A program made the translations under genes and the position numbers. Source: CAVTWD01 sp963738325 (GTDB taxonomy: Bacteria > Actinomycetota > Acidimicrobiia > Acidimicrobiales > Ilumatobacteraceae). Taken from it: a DNA stretch of 16,077 bases. The notes under the pieces are model-generated. The model was not told the DNA's origin. It saw only the letters and a program-made list of their open reading frames with translations, and searched no databases. Positions 7,680 through 14,754 of the stretch are shown piece after piece; position 1 is the first letter of the stretch; every line of letters begins with the position of its first letter. Location: assembly GCA_963738325.1 (NCBI GenBank), contig CAVTWD010000021.1:1-16077 (forward strand). Direction: 5' to 3'.

Positions 7680-8520
7680 TCAGCCGAGCAGGCGGGTGAC
7701 GGTCACGGGCTCCAGCCGTCGGCCGTGGAGGCCGTCGACGACCGCGCCGAAGGCCTCGATCGTGCCCTGGTGGCCGAAGTGGAGGCTGACGATGGACCCG
7801 GGCTGCACGTGGTCCAGGACGTTGGCCTGGACCGCCGCCGCGCCGGGATCCTGGAAGTCGAGCGAGTCGACGTCGTAGCCGACGCTGACCGGGTAGCCCG
7901 CGGCCGGCTTGATCGAGGATGGTGGCCGTCGGTACCGCGATCCCCGACGGACGGAACCACGCAGTGATCGAGCCGGTCAGGCGCTGCAGCACGTCCGCGC
8001 ACCCCACGACCTCGTCGTGCACCTGATCGGCGTCCAGCGGCCCCATTGCCTGGTGGGTGAGCGTGTGGTTGGCCAGCTCGTGGCCGTCGTGCACGATGCG
8101 CGCCACCAGTTCCGGATGCGCGGCCATCCACTGCCCGACGCCGAAGACCGTGATGGGCACGCCGGCGCGGGCCACGACGTCGAGGAGCTGTTGGGCCAGC
8201 GCGGGGTCGCCCGAAGCGTGGAAGGTGAGGGCCACCTGCGCGCCCCCCCGGTCGCCGTTGGCCAGGTAGCGGGCGGGGCCGAGTGGACCGGTGGCCGACG
8301 TCGGCGGCAGGGTGCCCGGTGCGGTCGACGCGCCGGCAGCGCTCGCGGCCGAGGCTGCACGGCCGCCTGCGGGCGCGCTGGTGGGCGTTGCGGCGGTGCC
8401 CGACGACGCCGACGTGGCCGCGCCGTTGCGACCACGACCGCGGCCGCAGGCGCCGAGGACCGCGGCGACGACGCCCACGAGCACGAAGCGCCGGCGGCTG
8501 ACGCGCGCTGGGTCGGCCAC
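7680..8520 (-). CDS. Divergent polysaccharide deacetylase-like lipoprotein (frameshifted)
   Basis: NodB-homology (carbohydrate esterase 4) fold of about 280 aa. The N-terminus is RRRFVLVGVVAAVLGAC, a lipoprotein signal with lipobox LGAC, followed by an Ala/Ser/Thr/Pro/Gly-rich linker (about residues 30-75). Domain motifs: VALTFHASGDPALAQQLL where catalytic TFDDGP is expected, PITVFGVGQWMAAHPELV, the metal motif HELANHTLTHQ, WFRPSG for RPPYG, then VSVGYDVDSLDFQDPGAAA, and PGSIVSLHFGHQGT. One frame change near 7905 joins ILDQAG to AAGYPVSVGYD. The last codons are VTVTRLLG then TGA. GTG 8520 is chosen because it lies 2 nt after the stop of the upstream propeller gene, implying translational coupling. 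The fold is clear, but the motif 1 acidic residues are missing, so classic deacetylase chemistry is doubtful. Confidence 0.82.
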
Positions 8521-8522
8521 GA

Positions 8523-9778
8523 TCAGCGGTAGTTGCCGGTGTGGCCGAGGGAGACCGGCCCGGCTGGGGGAACACGCACAGCCCGTGCGGACCGGGGGGA
8601 CGGTGATCCGCGCGACCAGTCGCCGGTCCCCGTGTCGAAGGCGTACACCTCGCGCGTCGTAACGGCCCGAAAGCCACAAGCAGGTGCCCGTCAGCGGAGA
8701 CGCCGCCCATGTCCGGCGAGCCGCCGCCCGGGATGGACCAGGTGGCGACACCGTGTCAGCGCCGGATCGACGACCGAGACCGAGCCCTCCCCGGGGCGCG
8801 ACCGGCCGGTGCTCGTCGCCCGCCATCCGTCCCGGTTCGAGACGTACATCAGCGTGCCGTCGCGGCTCGGGTAGATCGCCGTGGGCTCCGACGCCGGTCG
8901 GGATCGAGCCCACGACGCGGGCAGCCGTCGGCCGTCAGCACCCACAGCCCGCCGTGCATCATGTCGGCTACGTAGAACGCGTCGCCGTCGGCGTCAGCCG
9001 CAGGTCCTGGGGCATCGAGCCCGGCGGGAGGTCCAGCACGCCCGAGCGAGCGTCGCCGGATCGCCGTGTCGAGCTTGAGGATCTGCCCCGAGAACTCGCA
9101 GGTGACCAGGAACCAGCGGCCGTCCACGGACCAGTCGGCGTGGTTGACGCCCTTGCACGGACGGCACGGATCGAGCTCGGCAGTGTCCACGTGTGCGGGT
9201 CGTAGAAGTCGATGCGATCGCGCCGCTCGGCCATCACCACCGCCTGCGTGCCGTCGGGCGTGAAGTACAGGTTGTAGGGCGCGTCGACGGAGATGGGCGT
9301 GCCGGGCTTCCCGGTGCGCGGGTCGATGGGGACGAGCCGGCTGGCGCCGCTGGCGTTGGCGTAGAGGGTCTGGCAGGTCCCAGCTCGGCACGACGTGCTG
9401 GACCAGCTTGCCGGCGTGGAAGTGGTCGACGACCTGTCATCGTCGCCTGGTCGATCACGGTCACGCTGCCGTCGTCGTTGCTCGGCACGTAGACGTAGGC
9501 CTTGGCGTTGCTGACGGCCGGGCTGAGGTGGTCGGCGGCTGCTCCCGCGTACACGTTCGCGGCTCGCGCCTGGCCGGGAGGGCGGGCGGCCGCTGGATCG
9601 GGGCGAGCGCGGCGGTGCCGGGAGCAGGGATCGTGCTGGTGGGCAGGGTGTCGGCGGGCGGCGCCCCGGCATCAGAGCGCGCGCAGGCCTGCGCGATGAG
9701 GACACAGGTCGCGCCGATCGCCAGCACCTGCACGAGCCGCGCGCGCCGCCCGATGAGGGGGCCGCCTGCTCGCGTCAC
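8523..9778 (-). CDS. YncE-like beta-propeller lipoprotein (multiply frameshifted)
   Basis: Reconstructed about 418-aa secreted propeller of the YncE/YVTN type. From GTG 9778: VTRAGGPLIGRRARLVQVLAIGATCVLIAQAC, a signal peptide with a lipobox-like end (IAQAC), a Pro/Thr/Ala linker, then successive blade-like segments: KAYVYVPSNDDGSVTVIDQ, ASGASRLVPIDPRTGKPG, NLYFTPDGTQAVVMAERRD, HADWSVDGRWFLVTCEFSG, GDAFYVADMMHGGLWVL, AIYPSRDGTLMYVSNRDGW, EGSVSVVDPALT, PDMGGVSADGHLLVAFG, and the C-terminal LGHTGNYR followed by TGA (8525-8523). I count about nine frame changes, at roughly 9575, 9440, 9375, 9205, 9050, 8988, 8915, 8885, 8740 and around 8660. ATG 9864 (MTSTFRRVIRL) is an alternative start needing one more indel. 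Propellers of this type bind ligands or proteins at the cell surface; coupling to the deacetylase-like gene suggests a joint envelope role. No enzymatic motif is visible. Confidence 0.78.
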
Positions 9779-9934
9779 AGGAGTGGCGAGGCGAACCGCA
9801 AGGTGGATCGGGCGGCCGGTCGCACGGCCGCGAGGCGGATCACCCGGCGAAAGGTACTGGTCATCTTGGGTGTGCGGCCATCGCGTCCCGGCTGGTCGCG
9901 CCCGGCCCGGCTCGGCTCCGGCTCGCACCGGCTG

Positions 9935-9955
9935 CGGCTACGGCCCGGCTACGGC
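9935..9955 (+). repeat. Tandem CGGCTACGGC direct repeat in a CGGCT-rich block
   Basis: CGGCTACGGC occurs at 9935-9944 and 9946-9955, one base apart, within a longer stretch of degenerate CGGCT units starting about 9905. Low-complexity GC-rich DNA; no function can be read from it. Confidence 0.5.
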
Positions 9956-9966
9956 GAGCACCGGCC

Positions 9967-10017
9967 GTTCATGTCGGCGTTGGCGACCATGGAGTGTCCA
10001 GATTCGCGGACATGAAC
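9967..10017. repeat. Perfect 9-bp inverted repeat with nested TGTCC/GGACA
   Basis: GTTCATGTC (9967-9975) and GACATGAAC (10009-10017) are exact reverse complements separated by 33 nt. Nested and overlapping the right arm is TGTCC (9995-9999) with GGACA (10008-10012), an 8-nt-spaced inverted repeat. The region is less GC-rich than its surroundings and upstream of two divergent genes. It could be a paired operator or an old mobile-element end; the sequence does not decide. Confidence 0.5.
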
Positions 10018-10081
10018 ATTAGGGATGGTGGTGCGGGAGGCGCCGGACAAACCGGGGCCCATCTGACAGGGCGAGTCGTCC

Positions 10082-10087
10082 TAGGGT
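10082..10087 (+). promoter_or_regulatory. Possible -10 hexamer TAGGGT for the VOC gene
   Basis: TAGGGT fits the relaxed actinobacterial TANNNT consensus and lies 46 nt upstream of the VOC start codon. CTGACA (10063-10068) resembles a -35 but the 13-nt spacing is too short, unless an indel has shortened it. Weak call. Confidence 0.25.
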
Positions 10088-10133
10088 GCGCCGCACGGGC
10101 CGCCGCCCGGCCGGCCCGATCGGAGGTGGAGGC

Positions 10134-10500
10134 ATGGCTGGTGCGCCCGAGGCCGAAGACTGGCCCCGGCCGGTCGTGCACTGGGAGATCGAGGCCCGCG
10201 ACCCGGCGCGCAGCGGGCGTTCTTCGGCGAGCTCTTCGGTTGGTCGATCAGCGACGGGCCGATCATGACGATCCCCCCGGGCTCGGCGGCCCGGAGCCCG
10301 GGCCGGGTGGGCACATCCGTCAGGCCGAGCGCAGCGGCGTGACGCTCTACATACAGGTGCGGCACCTGGCCGAGTCCCTGGAGCGGATCGCCGATCTCGG
10401 GCGGCGCCGTCGTCAGCCAGCCGTTCGACGTGCCGAACGGCCCTACGCTGGCCATGGTCGCGGACCCGAGGGCAACTCGTTGGTGCTCGTCCAGCAGTAG
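10134..10500 (+). CDS. VOC-superfamily (glyoxalase/dioxygenase fold) protein (frameshifted)
   Basis: Single VOC-module protein of about 122 aa. Seen: PRPVVHWEIEARDPA (first strand with a metal-position His), QRAFFGELFGWSI (the helix and FGW typical of this subgroup), GPIMTIPPG, GGHIRQAERSGVTLYIQV, HLAESLERIADLGG, AVVSQPFDVPNGPTLAMVADPEGN (with the final Glu metal position) and NSLVLVQQ-stop. Frame changes near 10208, 10275, 10402 and 10468. The start ATG 10134 is supported by a doubled Shine-Dalgarno GGAGGTGGAGG (10122-10132). Members serve as small-molecule binding or metal-dependent enzymes; the specific function is unknown. Converges on the ABM-like gene. Confidence 0.82.
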
Positions 10501-10540
10501 AAGGGGTCGCCCGCGGCCCGGCCCGGAGGGTCGCGCAGGC

Positions 10541-10574
10541 GTCGCGGATGACGACACCATGTGTCGTAGGCGAC
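10541..10574. terminator. Hairpin between convergent VOC and ABM-like genes
   Basis: ACGACAC (10551-10557) pairs perfectly with GTGTCGT (10561-10567) around a CAT loop; outside it GTCGC (10541-10545) pairs with GCGAC (10570-10574) across an asymmetric internal loop. It lies in the 102-nt gap between two convergent stops. No T-tract. Likely bidirectional terminator. Confidence 0.5.
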
Positions 10575-10602
10575 CCAGCCGTGGGGGCGGGCGCAGGCGG
10601 GA

Positions 10603-10896
10603 TCAGTCGAGGTCTCGTACCGGTGGACCTGCACGGTGCCCGGCGGCGACAAGGGCCATGAACGCGGTGGGTGCCGGCGCGGTGTCCCAGGACTCACCCA
10701 TGGCGTCGGCGTCGTCGGCGGATCGCCAGAGGTCGACGACGATCCAGCCGCCGGCGCTGTCGCGGGCCGTCGTGCGCCGCAGCAGCCCGGGCTGGTGGTA
10801 GGCGAACTCGACCTGGACCCGACGGTCGGCGGCGAGGAACGCCTGCTCGTCGGCGTCGGGCCGCAAGGCGAAGGTCATCGTCTCGATCACCGCCAT
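10603..10896 (-). CDS. Antibiotic biosynthesis monooxygenase-like small protein
   Basis: About 97-aa dimeric alpha-beta barrel (ABM-like) protein, probably a cofactorless monooxygenase or a structural homologue; substrate unknown. Seen: VIETMTFALRPDADEQAFLAADRRVQ, FAYHQPGLLRRTTARDSAGG, WIVVDLWRSADDADA and TAFMALV. The C-terminus shows two compensating indels: a second frame reads GTVQVHRYET, and restoring one C in the CC run near 10612 gives RYETLD-stop, the usual family ending, at the same TGA. ATG 10896 is chosen over ATG 10920 because a strong Shine-Dalgarno (GGAGGAGGG, plus-strand complement around 10904-10912) lies 7 nt upstream. Divergent from the YkgJ-like gene. Confidence 0.8.
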   Translation of the reverse strand: MAVIETMTFALRPDADEQAFLAADRRVQVEFAYHQPGLLRRTTARDSAGGWIVVDLWRSADDADAMGESWDTAPAPTAFMALVAAGHRAGPPVRDLD

Positions 10897-10944
10897 GCTG
10901 CTGCCCTCCTCCGAGCGCATGCGATCCGGCGTCTCCTCGGCGAG

Positions 10945-10950
10945 ACACTA
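10945..10950 (-). promoter_or_regulatory. Possible -10 hexamer TAGTGT for the ABM-like gene
   Basis: On the minus strand TAGTGT fits TANNNT and would give a leader of roughly 40 nt containing the strong Shine-Dalgarno. No convincing -35 element is visible. Weak call. Confidence 0.25.
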
Positions 10951-10993
10951 CGGTCAGCGCGGCCGGGCCGGATGGCCGACCCGGTCGCCTGGG

Positions 10994-10999
10994 TACGCT
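10994..10999 (+). promoter_or_regulatory. Possible -10 hexamer TACGCT for the YkgJ-like gene
   Basis: GGGTACGCT fits an actinobacterial TANNNT -10 and would place transcription start about 22 nt before the GTG at 11028, with the Shine-Dalgarno AGGAG (11018-11022) inside the short leader. The -35 side is not recognisable. Confidence 0.3.
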
Positions 11000-11027
11000 C
11001 GACACGGCCGGAGCGACAGGAGCCGCC

Positions 11028-11716
11028 GTGGGCGAGCGCACGACCAGCGACGAGCCGGAGCTTCCTGCGGGCGAGTTCTCGGCGTGGCTCGGCCAGCTGC
11101 AGGGCGCGCTGCGGGGCGAGCACGACTCGGACGTGCCCTGTGGCGGCTGCACGGCGTGCTGCACGGCCTCCCAGTTCATCCCGATCGAGCCGGACGAGGC
11201 GGCCACGCTCGCCCGCATCCCGCGCGAGCTGCGCTTCCCGGCCCCCCGCCGGCCGCCCGGGCACGTGCTCCTCGGCTACGACGAGCGCGGGCACTGCCCG
11301 ATGCTCGTCGACGGGGCGTGCTCCATCTACGAGGTCCGGCCGCGGGCGTGCCGCACCTACGACTGTCGCGTCCTCCCCGCCGCGGGCGTCGACCTGACCG
11401 AGCGCGACAAGGCCCTCGTCGCCCAGCGGGCACGCCGTTGGCGGTTCTCCCACCCGACCGTGCGTGACCGGGCCGAGCACGACGCGGTGCGGGCGGCAGC
11501 CGAATTCCTGGCCGATCGGGGCGACGATCTGCCGGAGGGGTCGGTCCCGGCCAGCAACACGCAGCGGGCCGTCCTGGCCGTCGAGATCCATGAGGTGTTC
11601 CTGCGGGCGGACCCGGTGGACGCGGACGGTGGGGGAGGCGGCGTCACCGTGGTGGCGCCGGAACCCGAGGCCGTGCGCGTGGCCCTCCTCGGCGCGTCGG
11701 GATGCCGCCGCTCTGA
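11028..11716 (+). CDS. YkgJ-type cysteine-cluster protein
   Basis: About 229-aa YkgJ family (PF03692) protein, presumed to bind zinc or an iron-sulfur cluster through conserved cysteines; the role is unknown. Seen: GEFSAWLGQLQGALRGEH, then PCGGCTACCTASQFIPI (C-x2-C-x2-CC), a middle PDEAATLARIPREL, and GHCPMLVDGACSIYEVRP with RACRTYDCR (four more cysteines with the usual IY and RP). After a charged helix (AQRARRWRFSHPTVRDRAEHD) the tail is PEPEAVRVALLG. GTG 11028 has a Shine-Dalgarno AGGAG with a 5-nt spacer. The frame is clean to about 11690; I place the stop at TGA 11714-11716 after one late frame change because that TGA begins the symmetrical terminator shared with the exporter gene. Without that indel the frame would run antisense through the exporter gene to 11909. 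Confidence 0.85.
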
Positions 11717-11765
11717 GCCAGGTCCCATTCGTCGCGGAAATGCGCGACATGGCGGGCCTGGCTCA
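11714..11765. terminator. Symmetric hairpin carrying both convergent stop codons
   Basis: TGAGCCAGG (11714-11722) is the exact reverse complement of CCTGGCTCA (11757-11765). Pairing can continue through TCCC/GGG, CCAT/ATGG and GTCGCG/CGCGAC around a GAAATG loop. The TGA that opens the left arm is the proposed stop of the YkgJ-like gene, and the TCA closing the right arm is the proposed TGA stop of the MFS gene on the minus strand. No T-tract on either side. Strong candidate for a bidirectional terminator. Confidence 0.65.
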
Positions 11766-13486
11766 GCGCCCGACGTCGAGCACATCCGGGCCGGCCCCGC
11801 CGGCCAGCGTCATCGCCGCCGCCGCCGTCCCCATCCAAGTCCCCGTCCCCGCCGTCCCCACCGGGCGGGTGCTGAGCGGCGGGCTGCACGGTCGGGAGCC
11901 GGCGGGTGAGGGCCAGCGCGACCAGGGCCAGCGCGGCCAGCACGGACAGGGACGCCCGCAGGCCGTCGAGACGGGCGTCCGAGTAGTCCTTGGCCACGGC
12001 GTCCGCGGTCGCCGCATCGACGCCGGCAGCGTCGAGCGCTCGGCGACCAGGTCCTTGTCCGAGACGAACGGGATGCCGGCCGACAGCTCGACCTGGGCGT
12101 GGGAGGCCAGCTCGTCGCTCACCGCCGGGTTGGCGTCACCCGCCCGAGGAACGACGCGGTCAGCGCTGCGATCAGGACCGCGCCCGCCAGCGCGGTGCCG
12201 ATGGAGGCGCCGAGGTTGGTTAAGGTGTTCTGCAGCCCGCCGACCTCGCCGCTCTGGGAGTCCGGCACCGCGGAGACGGTCACGCTGCCGAGCTGCGAGG
12301 CGAGCGCGCCGACGCCGAGGCCGGCCAGCAGCATGGGCCAGTGACGATCTCCGGTCCGGCGCCGGCGTCGAGCGCGGCGACCATCACGACGAGGCCCGCG
12401 AACAGCGCGAGCGAGGCCGAGGCGGACCACTCGGCGCGGCGAGACGTCGGGGAACAGCTTCGGGATGCCGACGGCGGCGAGCAGCAGCGTAACCGACAAC
12501 GGGAGCAGCCGAACACCGGTGGCGATGGCCGAGAGGCCGAGCGCGACCGACAGGAACAGCGGCACGGCGAAGAACAGCCCGGCCTGCAGGAGGTACTGGA
12601 ACGAAGAACAACGTGAGCCCGGCCCGCAGCGTGCGGGTTCTCCAGGAGCGCCGGATCGAGCAGCGGCTCGCGGCCCGCGGCGCAGCCGGTGGTCCTCCCA
12701 GCCAGGAAGAGCGCCAGCACCGCACCGCCGCCGAGGATCAGCCAGACCACCGGCGACAAGCCGAGCCACTGCCGGGGCGCCCGGCTTGGGCCGCGACCAG
12801 CCCCCACTACCCGAGCGCAGCACGCCGAACACGGCCAGCCCGAGACCGGCCGCGGAGAGCGCCGTGCCGACGAGGTCGAGCTGCACGCCCGCTCCGGCGG
12901 CGTGTCTGGCATCCGTCGGGTCAGCAGGAGGATGACGAGCACGACCAGCACCTCGCCGGCGAAGACCAGCCGCCACGAGAGGTAGGTGGTGAACAGCGCC
13001 GCCGATGAGCGGGCCGGCGGCTACGGCGATCGCCCCGGCCGACGCCACCAGCCCGTAGGCCCGCGGGCGCTCCTCGGCGCGGGAAGTTGGACGCGACGAG
13101 CGCCACGATGGCCGGCAGGATCAGCGCCGCGCCGATGCCTTCGAGGAACGACCAGCCGATGATCAGCACGGCAGGTTCGGCGCGAGCGCCGTGGTGAACG
13201 AGCCGCAGCCATAGATCACGCAGCCGATCGCGAACGCCCGCCTGCGGCCGAGGATCTGCCCGAGCTTGCCGCCGGTGATCATGAGAGTGGCCATGACCAG
13301 CGTGTAGAGCGTGATCGCGGTCTGGATGCCGGTCACCGTCGTGCCGACGTCCTTGGCGACCGTGGCGATCGAGACGTTCATCACCGAGCTGTCCAGGGTC
13401 ATCAGGAACTGCCCCGAGGCCAGCGTCATCAGGACGGTGCCTGCGGCCGCGGCGGCGGCGGTGGTGGATGGCGCGACGTCGTTCAC
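11763..13486 (-). CDS. MFS exporter, DHA2 (EmrB/QacA) type, 14 membrane segments (multiply frameshifted)
   Basis: Drug:proton antiporter family, about 575 aa. From GTG 13486: VNDVAPSTTAAAAAAG, then GQFLMTLDSSVMNVSIATVA (TM1, family signature), TAITLYTLVMATLMITGGKL and GQILGRRRAF (motif A), AIGCVIYGCGSFTTALAPN, IGWSFLEGIGAALILPAIVA, NFPRRG, ASAGAIAVAAGPLIGG (motif C region), LVVLVILLLTRRMPDT, VGTALSAAGLGLAVFGVL, VVWLILGGGAVLALF, QAGLFFAVPLFLSVALG, AGLGVGALASQLGSVTVSAV, GLQNTLTNLGASIGTALAG, and finally LSVLAALALVALALTRRLP with a Gly/Asp-rich cytoplasmic tail. Frame changes are numerous (about ten). The 12119 stop in one frame is not the end, because VSDELASHAQVELSAGIPFV continues the family C-terminus in another. 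I place the stop at 11763, in the terminator arm. Lies 56 nt downstream of a VOC gene and near an AraC regulator, suggesting inducible efflux; substrate not predictable. Confidence 0.82.
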
Positions 13487-13493
13487 CCGGGTA

Positions 13494-13499
13494 ATTAGA
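13494..13499 (-). promoter_or_regulatory. Predicted -10 TCTAAT for leaderless MFS transcript
   Basis: On the minus strand TCTAAT matches TATAAT in five of six positions and is one of the few AT-rich hexamers nearby. Exactly 7 nt separate it from the GTG at 13486, the spacing expected if transcription starts at the first base of the start codon (leaderless, common in actinobacteria). No Shine-Dalgarno is present, consistent with this. A -35 is unclear. Confidence 0.45.
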
Positions 13500-13542
13500 G
13501 CGCGCCGGTCCGAGTGTCGGTGGGTTTGGCGCCGTCCGGCAG

Positions 13543-13927
13543 TCACTCGGCGGCGGTGTCGTAGCGCATCGCGCCGACGATGTTGCCCGCGGGATCCTCG
13601 ATCCAGATGAGGTCGCCGACGCCCGTGATGGTCGTCTTCGCCATGATGATCCGCCCGCCCGCGCCCACGACCCGCTCGGCGGTGGCGTCGACGTCGTCCA
13701 CCGCGAAGGTGCACTCGAAGCCGAGGATCGGCCGGCCCTCCACCAGCTCGCGGCGCTGTTGCAGGGCCGCGATGACCGGACGGGGCTCGCCGTCGTTGCG
13801 CTCGATGTGGAAGAAGCCGGGCGGCCCCCAGGCCTCGAAGTCCAGCCGAACACCGCCTCGTAGAAGCGGCGGGCGCGCGTCGATGTCGTCGGCGTTGATG
13901 GCGAAGTGTGCGAGGTGGAGCGCCCAT
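13543..13927 (-). CDS. VOC-superfamily protein upstream of the MFS exporter (frameshifted)
   Basis: Single VOC-module protein of about 128 aa, similar in type to the one at 10134. Seen: LAHFAINADDID (first strand with metal-position His), a second frame giving ARRFYEAVFGW, then FEAWGPPGFFHIERNDGEP, RRELVEGRPILGFECTFAVDDVDATAERVV, AGGRIIMAKTTITGVGDLIWIEDPAGNIVGAMRY-stop region. Frame changes near 13917, near 13875 and near 13840. ATG 13927 is chosen because it directly precedes the conserved LAHFAIN segment once a single indel is allowed; the longer open frame from 14004 would run through the operator. It shares its upstream region with the divergent AraC gene and is followed after 56 nt by the exporter on the same strand. 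Could bind or modify the exporter's substrate. Confidence 0.8.
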
Positions 13928-13972
13928 GCCCGACGTTGTACGTCAGCCCGGTTGTTGCGGACCGTCGACGTT

Positions 13973-14000
13973 GCGACAGAATCTGTCGCTGGTGCGACAG
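13973..14000. promoter_or_regulatory. Palindromic operator with third half-site, AraC/VOC divergent region
   Basis: GCGACAGA-A-TCTGTCGC (13973-13989) is a perfect 17-bp palindrome. A third GCGACAG lies at 13994-14000 in direct orientation, 21 bp from the first, i.e. two helical turns on the same face of the DNA, as AraC-type proteins typically contact. It lies 46 nt upstream of the VOC start and ends 18 nt before the AraC-type start. Likely binding site of the adjacent regulator controlling both directions. Confidence 0.65.
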
Positions 14001-14018
14001 CCATTCACGCAGCTACGG

Positions 14019-14754
14019 GTGAGCCCGCGGTCCGCGGGCTACGCAGTGACCCACCCGGCCGGCCGGGTCGTGCTGCCGGCGGCCAGCGGGTGGAACCAGC
14101 TGCTGTTCGCTTCGGCCGGTGTGATGACGGTCGAGACGGCGGCCGGTCGCTGGGTGGTGCCGCCCCATCGGGCGCTGTGGATGCCGGAGGGCGCCCGGCC
14201 CCGCATCGTGATGCACGGGCGGGTGTCCATCCGGACCCTCTACCTCGACCGACGGCTGCCCGTGCCCCTCGACGGCTGGCGGGCGGTCAACGTCTCCCGC
14301 CTGCTGCGGGAGCTGATCATCCACGCCGTGGGTCGAGCACCGCTGGACCTGGCCCGCGCCGACCACGAGCGGCTGATCGGCGTCCTGCTCGACCAGCTGG
14401 CCGGGCTGGCCCAGCAACCGCTCGTGCTCCCGCACCCGAGCGACGAGCGGGCGCGCGCCCTCGCCCTCGCCCTCGCCGGCTCGGCGGGCGGCCGCACCAT
14501 CGACGACCTGGCCCGGTCGGTTGGCGCCAGCCGGCGGACCCTCGAGCGCACGTTCGTGGCCGAGACCGGCCTCACCATCGGCGCGTGGCGGCAGCGCCAG
14601 CGACTCCTGCGGGCGCTGGAGCTGCTGGCCGCAGGGCGAACCGGTGACGACGGTCGCGTTGGCCGTCGGCTACCGGACGCCGAGCGCCTTCACGGCCATG
14701 TTCCACGAGCAGCTCGGCACCACCCCCACCCGCTACTTCCAGCCCGACCGCTGA
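14019..14754 (+). CDS. AraC-family transcriptional regulator (one frameshift)
   Basis: About 245-aa AraC/XylS regulator. N-terminal sensor of the AraC cupin type: THPAGRVVLPAASGWNQLLF, GVMTVETAAGRWVVPPHRAL and WMPEGARPRIVMHGRVSIRTLYL. C-terminal DNA-binding domain: IDDLARSVGASRRTLER (first helix-turn-helix, about residue 160), GLTIGAWRQRQRLLRALELL, then VTTVALAVGYRTPSAFTAMF (second, about residue 213) and LGTTPTRYFQPDR-stop. One frame change near 14638 joins ELLAAG to EPVTTVALAVGY. GTG 14019 is chosen because the operator lies just upstream; the in-frame ATG at 13926 would put the operator inside the coding region and add sequence without family character. Divergent from the VOC/MFS pair, so it probably controls detoxification or efflux and itself; the inducer is unknown. 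Confidence 0.88.

Larger units (their letters stand above)
9779..10133. other. 355-nt intergenic region upstream of two divergent genes
   Basis: Lies between the start of the propeller gene (minus) and the VOC gene (plus). It contains a GC-rich block of degenerate CGGCT units (about 9905-9960), a perfect 9-bp inverted repeat with a nested 5-bp one (9967-10017) and, close to the VOC gene, a weak promoter-like hexamer and a good Shine-Dalgarno. I see no convincing protein-coding gene. Frames that cross it belong to neighbouring genes or are antisense noise. Confidence 0.5.

Noticed and set aside
9970..10017. Mini-ORF on the minus strand encoding MFMSANLDTPWSPTPT
   Set aside because: It spans the inverted repeat, has no Shine-Dalgarno, and I know of no matching leader peptide; chance is adequate.
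11717..11909. C-terminal extension of the YkgJ-like frame to 11909
   Set aside because: It would cross the terminator and run antisense through the exporter tail; composition is Arg/Pro/His-rich noise.
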